Assembly: GCF_037126465.1 (NCBI RefSeq)
Contig: NC_088201.1
Location: forward strand, 85,526,273-85,590,272
Length of the DNA: 64,000 bases
Source: Ornithodoros turicata
Lineage: Eukaryota > Arthropoda > Arachnida > Ixodida > Argasidae
Reading direction: 5' to 3'
A model generated the notes under the pieces. The model did not search any database. It worked only from the letters and a program-made list of their open reading frames with translations, and was not told the origin of the DNA. Of this stretch, positions 59,138 to 64,000 are shown piece after piece. The stretch's first letter is position 1. Each line of letters opens with the position of its first letter. Made by a program: the position numbers and the translations under genes.

Positions 59138-59497
59138 CAGGGTGTCCCAGCTAACTGTGAACATATTTAAAAAATATATATAACACTTTTTCCAAGATGA
59201 AATCAATTGCAATATATCATATGCTGAAGGGCACTCCCTGGGAGGGCATTAGCAAAGTCCAAAGGCAATGTCTTAATTAACTTTCATGAATTAACTTTTT
59301 AATTATAAAAGCTACAAAGTTGTCCCAATGAGAACATCTGTTCCTTTCGGCAGTATCGTAGCCGTTTTCAGAACAAAAATCCGTTCGATAGATCGCCCGC
59401 AAAAAATTCGTGAAGGAACGCCATTTTTTTTCTTTATTTTGTTCATTGCGCTTCTTAGAAGACGCGGCTTTCCTTCACAGTTAGCTGGGACACTCTG
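59138..59497. mobile_element. 360-bp MITE, CAGGGTGTCCCAGCTAACTG ends
   Basis: The inverted ends CAGGGTGTCCCAGCTAACTG / CAGTTAGCTGGGACACTCTG differ at one position and are flanked by TA (59136-59137 and 59498-59499). The interior is AT-rich without a frame. The first 13 bases equal those of the 53546 family, but the interior is unrelated. Confidence 0.88.
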
Positions 59498-59866
59498 TAT
59501 ATAGATTGTAGATGAGGCTCTGAAGGAAGACTCGTCATACGCGGCGAATACGCATGCAACAGGGAAGTTGCTGTCCCCGTCCACCTGTGGCTCCGAAGAA
59601 ACATCGTTGTACTCGTCCGAGTCAGACGAAAGGCATACTGAGTCGTAATGGCCTGAACCCATGACGGAACACTGCTGGAACGCTAATACTGGCCGCCACA
59701 CACGCATACTTTTCCTGCTGCTGCATACCCGATGACGTCATGCGTCGGCTTTCGGCTTCCTGCGGGCGATCTGGGAAAGGGAAGTTTTGGCCTCCTCCTC
59801 CTCCAACTGTGGTTTCGGTTTAGATTAACTGATACTTGCGCATAATCGCGTAAGAGGGAAACCATG

Positions 59867-60650
59867 CTAGAGCCCTGCACTTTTCCGGGCCCGACCCGGC
59901 CCGGGCGCATCGAAAAATGACCCGGCCCGGCCCGGGCGCGGACCTTCATATTTTTATGCGGCCCGGCCCGGTGACCCAGTGACTAGAGCACGGCCTGGCC
60001 CGGCGTCTAAGCAAATAGAGCCCAGTAGGGCCCGGGCCTGTGACACGGCGAGTAGATCTCGGCCTAGTATTTCCAGCCGCGACGTACGCGTTTCTGGCAA
60101 TTATCAAACAAATTTATAAGTAAATTTATAAGGAGAGAAGACAAACATACAAGTGATGGCGGTTTAACACCGTAACCGCACAAGACCAAATTAAATTCAG
60201 AACGCACGCGGGCATGGGCGTTATCGTTACACTGTCAAGATTTTGCGGAGGTAGAGTATGCTGCCGACAAACTCCTTCTCCGAGTCCATACCCCTCTCAC
60301 CAAGCTTTGCCAAAGGGATTGTGAAATACGTGAGGAGTGAGGAGCAATGTAAAGTGGCTTTGAGAATGTTCTAGAGGGTCGAATCATATTGCTTGTCTTT
60401 GCAAAATATGCACAGGAATGAAGCAAGCGCATAATGATATGAACTAATGCATCTCCATTGTGTGGAATTAGCTGCGTGGCCCGGCTGGGCCTGACTCTCG
60501 GAAACATATTTGTCGGCCCGGGCCCGGCCCGGCCCGCGGTGGTGGCGTATTTTGTCGGCCCGGGCTCGGCCCGGACCGGAGCACACAGCCAATGACAAGC
60601 CCGGCCCGACCCGCGAGCAGGGTCGGTGGCCCGTGCCCGTGCAGGGCTCT
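59867..60650. mobile_element. hAT-type MITE, GC-rich, perfect 8-bp target duplication
   Basis: AAACCATG repeats at 59859-59866 and 60651-60658 bound the element. The ends carry AGAGCCCTGCAC / GTGCAGGGCTCT inverted repeats. Subterminal regions on both sides (59885-60050 and 60475-60635) are packed with GGCCCGGCCCGGG words, probably transposase-binding repeats. No transposase frame is present. The 8-bp duplication supports the hAT superfamily. Confidence 0.88.
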
Positions 60651-60658
60651 AAACCATG

Positions 60659-62172
60659 GCCATAGCCGGTGTTTAGGGGCCAATATGTACCAAAAGCCTC
60701 GTGCAACAATTTTTTCACAGATCGTTCTGAAGTATCCCTCTAAGGGCAGAGGCGTCACTTGGAAATCCATAGAACGCCAGACAAATGTCTCAGTCTATAG
60801 GTTTTTTTTTTTTTTTTACATTGAAAGAGAACCTGCGAGATAGAGGAAACGAAATACGTGACAACGCGTCCTGCAATTACAGCGCGTGGTCATGTTGCAA
60901 CATTGTTGTGATTTATTTTCCGGGCGTTCTTTTACGGCTGAAAGAAGAAATCCGCAAGGGTTCCTTTTTGGAAACACCTCGATAGGTCTCTATAGCTGTC
61001 CAATTGGCTCATTTACCCTCACAGAAACATTTTAATACTGACTTAATTAGTCGTATCAATTCATTAATCAGGCACAATGAAAACATACTGGCGACTACGA
61101 GGAACACGAACGACATTCATGGGTTTTTGGAACAAGACAGCTTTCACTCGATCAGAGTGATCCGTCATTTTTAGTATCTGAGCGCCATGTCGTTCAGGAC
61201 ACTGCATAGAGGTCCACAGGCCAGTGGCAAAAAGAAACCGTGAATCCGTTTGGAAATCCAACCTGAACCAAAGTTAGTCAAATCAAAGTCGAAATAACCC
61301 AATAAGAGCGCACATGCATAAATGAAGCTTTCTTTCCTCATTTCTTATAACCTCCTGTTTTTCGATGTTACGATCGTCTTTCCCCGGTTTACGGCTTGTT
61401 AAACTTCTATCTGGGTGAAACGATGCGAATGTCGTAAGCAGGTGACTGCTGGGGAGATGTCCTTTGGCATAGTTTCGAAAGCACTCGCTTCTCCTTCATC
61501 CGGCTTTGATTGTCGAGCGGAAAGGACTTAGGAAACGAAACCATTGACTTCTCATGCGGACCCAAGTTCTGTAATCGTTCCTTCGTTCCTGTTTTCGTTC
61601 CTCTTCTAACTCAAGTCCATACTGCCCTTTTCACTGTAATTGTTGTATGGCTGTAGCCCAGGAGGGCCAGTGCTTGTGGAGAAACTTTTTTTTTTTTCCT
61701 TCGACAATCTCGGATTGTTTGTGTGATCGCACTGCAGGCTCAAATTGCTGCATCGTAGACCTTCTACTCATTTTTGCAAATGTTTGCCGTCTCTTTGGTT
61801 GGGTAGGATGTCCACAGTCACCAGAGATTACATTAAGAAGAGCTGCGGAAACCCAAAATCCTTTTAAAAGCTTCCAGTGGTGGTGCTGAAAAAAAATGTA
61901 ACGTTCTTCATATCAAGCCCTTTTCGCAGGAAACGTATAAATGACTCGCGGGACACTCAGGAGTCAGCGTTTATGTTCTCTTTTGCACCAACATATCCGT
62001 ACAACAGCAATGAAAGCAATTCTGACGTGCCTATATTGGTGTCAGGAGGATCGCCCTGATAAAAATGATTTTTTTTTTCTTTTAGAATCATATCTATTTT
62101 CTATGAACTCTATCGCGTTCTTATTGATATTCACAATGATCAACACAAACTCCCAAGACTATGTATCGATTT
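60659..62172. other. unassigned sequence
   Basis: No gene recognised. T runs occur at about 60799-60815 and 61687-61700. Confidence 0.4.
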
Positions 62173-62645
62173 TTATTTATGTTATGTCTATTCCCTGTTT
62201 TGCATAGGCTGCGTATAGGCTATATATTTGTTTTTTTATTGATGTTCTGTCTATTGTGTGTTGGGCTAGGTCGCCTATAGGTTACATATTGGCTTCTTAT
62301 TTATGTGCTGTCTATTTCGTGTTGTGCATAGGCTGATTATAGACTACGTATTGGTTTGTTATTTGTGCTCTGTCTATTGTGTGTTGTGCATAGGATGCCT
62401 ATAGGCTACATACTGGTTTCTTATTTATGTTATGTCTATTGTGTGTTGTGCATAGACTGTCTATAGACTACATGTTCTTTTCTTATTTATGTTCTGTCTA
62501 TGGCATGTTGTGCATAGGCTGCTTATAGGCTACATATCGGTTTCTTATTCATCTCCTGTCTCTTGTTTGTTGTGCATACGCTGCCTATAGGCTACATATT
62601 GCTTTACTCATGTGTTGACTGTCGTGTGTTGTGCACAGGATATCT
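62173..62645. repeat. 62-bp tandem array, about 7.5 units
   Basis: Units start at about 62175, 62237, 62299, 62361, 62423, 62485 and 62547, each with TTATTTATGTTCTGTCTATT, GTGTTGTGCATAGGCTGC and CTATAGGCTACATATTGG variants. Divergence between units is moderate. The CTATAG core resembles the subterminal words of the 24737-28322 element. Confidence 0.85.
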
Positions 62646-62904
62646 GTTGACAACATATATTAAACGCGCAGTTTCTAAAGTTACTTAATTATAGTGACGG
62701 ATTAAAGAGGTGCTAATAATAGATGTTTATATTTATATATCATGACACTATTACACACAAATATTTGGCACAAGCACATGTTACTATATTACACATATTT
62801 TTTTCATACTCTGAAGGAATGAAAACAAACTTTTGAACTACAGGTTGAACTACATCATTCTATCTCGTTCAACTATTTGTATTTTCTGTGTGTAAGCCAC
62901 AGAG

Positions 62905-63510
62905 TTCGAGGTAACTCGTTACAAGTAAGTTCCTTTTTCTGGTAACTTGTAACTTAACTCGGCACTTTTGCGCCGTGGTAACTTTCAGAGGAACTCGTTC
63001 CTTTTTCGGGTGACTTTGCCAAAGTAACTTAAGCTAAGTTCCAAGTTACTTTTAATTCGCTTTTCACTCACGTCCACATATTTTCTTGCTTTCTCCCCAG
63101 TTCTTTTATGGCATTTTATGCCATAAAACGTGATATTCAATCAATAACAGTATTCCATTCATGGAGTAAGAACGCTGCCATTGAAATGAAGCTGAACCAT
63201 TGTGCGCCCACAGGGAGTAAGATGCAAAGCGTTCAAATTGTGACACATAAACTAAAAAAATCTAAGTATGATGCACTCCTCCGCAGGTCTAACTCAAGGT
63301 CTAACTCAACTGCTCACGCGCGCTGCACCTGTGTCTTGCTATTTTGAGTCCGAAGTAACTTGGAAGTAACTCGTTGCTTTTTGTAAGGAACTCCGTAACT
63401 GCGAGTTACATTTCAGGCTGAAGAACTTCGTTACTAACTTAGTTAAATTTTTCACACGGTAACTTAACTTGTAACGAGTTCTTTTTGACGGGTAACTTGT
63501 CGATCTATGG
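62905..63510. repeat. repeat with inverted GTAACTT/GTAACGAGTT motifs
   Basis: Both ends (62905-63060 and 63350-63510) are dense in GTAACTT, ACTCGTTAC and CTTGTAACGAG, largely in inverted orientation, with an ordinary interior. This is the layout of a MITE with multiple subterminal binding motifs. The exact termini and target duplication were not resolved. Confidence 0.6.
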
Positions 63511-64000
63511 TAAGCCACCTGGGGCAGCCAGTTCGACTTCGTCGTAACCCACATCCACATTTTTTTTCTTTATCACATGACCATCAACGAAAAAGAAAAC
63601 ATGAGATGCCCCAAAATTTGCACAAAAATGTAGTGCCTAGACACTTAACTTGTTTGTGTATTCGCAAATGATCAATTAACATGTGAAATGTATGTAAATC
63701 CAGGTACTGAAACGTGGTTTTAGAGAAAAAAATAATATATACTACATAATACTGCTAGCGATTTATGTGCCGATATGCTTGAAGCGTGTTTTCGAGCGGG
63801 TGATAAACTGGCACATGAATAATGGCAGCATTGAAGGCATAGGCGCTGCTTACATCGACACAGTACAATCGTAAACCAGTATAATCCTGCCAGTATAATT
63901 CTAAGTATAACGCACACACAGGACAGTAAATAATTTTTCAGAACACACGTACTATCCACAATAACATGTACACAGCTTCAAAGTGAGTGTGCACAACCGC
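63511..64000. other. unassigned AT-rich sequence
   Basis: No gene recognised to the end of the window. Confidence 0.4.

Noticed and set aside
1..64000. CRISPR array, bacterial operons or prophage
   Set aside because: Spliced genes, SINEs and animal transposon families throughout rule out a prokaryotic source. The regular repeats found are a divergent 62-bp tandem array without spacers.

Overview
This is a eukaryotic, animal-type window made almost entirely of transposable elements. Signs are GT-AG introns, THAP-domain and HARBI1-like transposases, Penelope-like elements, Ty3/gypsy and non-LTR retrotransposons, tRNA-derived SINEs and many MITEs. The mix of families resembles chelicerate genomes, and a tick is my best guess; this is inference from family resemblance, with no host marker gene to confirm it. 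I found no convincing single-copy host gene, no rRNA gene and no functional tRNA gene.

Layout. 1-13,000 is mostly unassigned sequence with scattered insertions: a Ty3/gypsy scrap carrying a TA-type foldback MITE with a nested SINE (2,329-3,644), a 657-bp Penelope derivative (5,260-5,916) and a 1.1-kb foldback element (7,547-8,651). 13,550-17,529 is a young LTR retrotransposon with its integrase core deleted, inserted in Penelope-type terminal sequence. 18,335-21,705 is a nearly complete Penelope-like element with 13-bp target duplications. 23.3-29.8 kb holds two HARBI1-like pseudogenes and a 3.6-kb inverted-repeat element of unknown class, which contains a 1.2-kb TTAA element. 31.5-40.3 kb is a pile-up of broken reverse-transcribing elements on both strands. 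41.9-43.5 kb is a LINE 3' end carrying a SINE and a hairpin MITE.

The most notable object is at 46,216-56,448: a 10.2-kb DNA transposon with 16-bp inverted termini and TTAA target duplications, Kolobok-like. It holds two convergent, phase-consistent spliced genes. One is a 15-exon THAP/DDE-type transposase with no disabling mutation seen. The other is a 3-exon gene whose product resembles the cysteine-rich cytosolic ballast domain of P2X7 receptors. A 1.1-kb TTAA element abuts its left end and shares one TTAA with it. Another THAP-type remnant lies at 58,475, and a GC-rich hAT-type MITE with perfect 8-bp duplications at 59,867-60,650. The last 3 kb hold a 62-bp tandem array and a repeat built on GTAACTT motifs.
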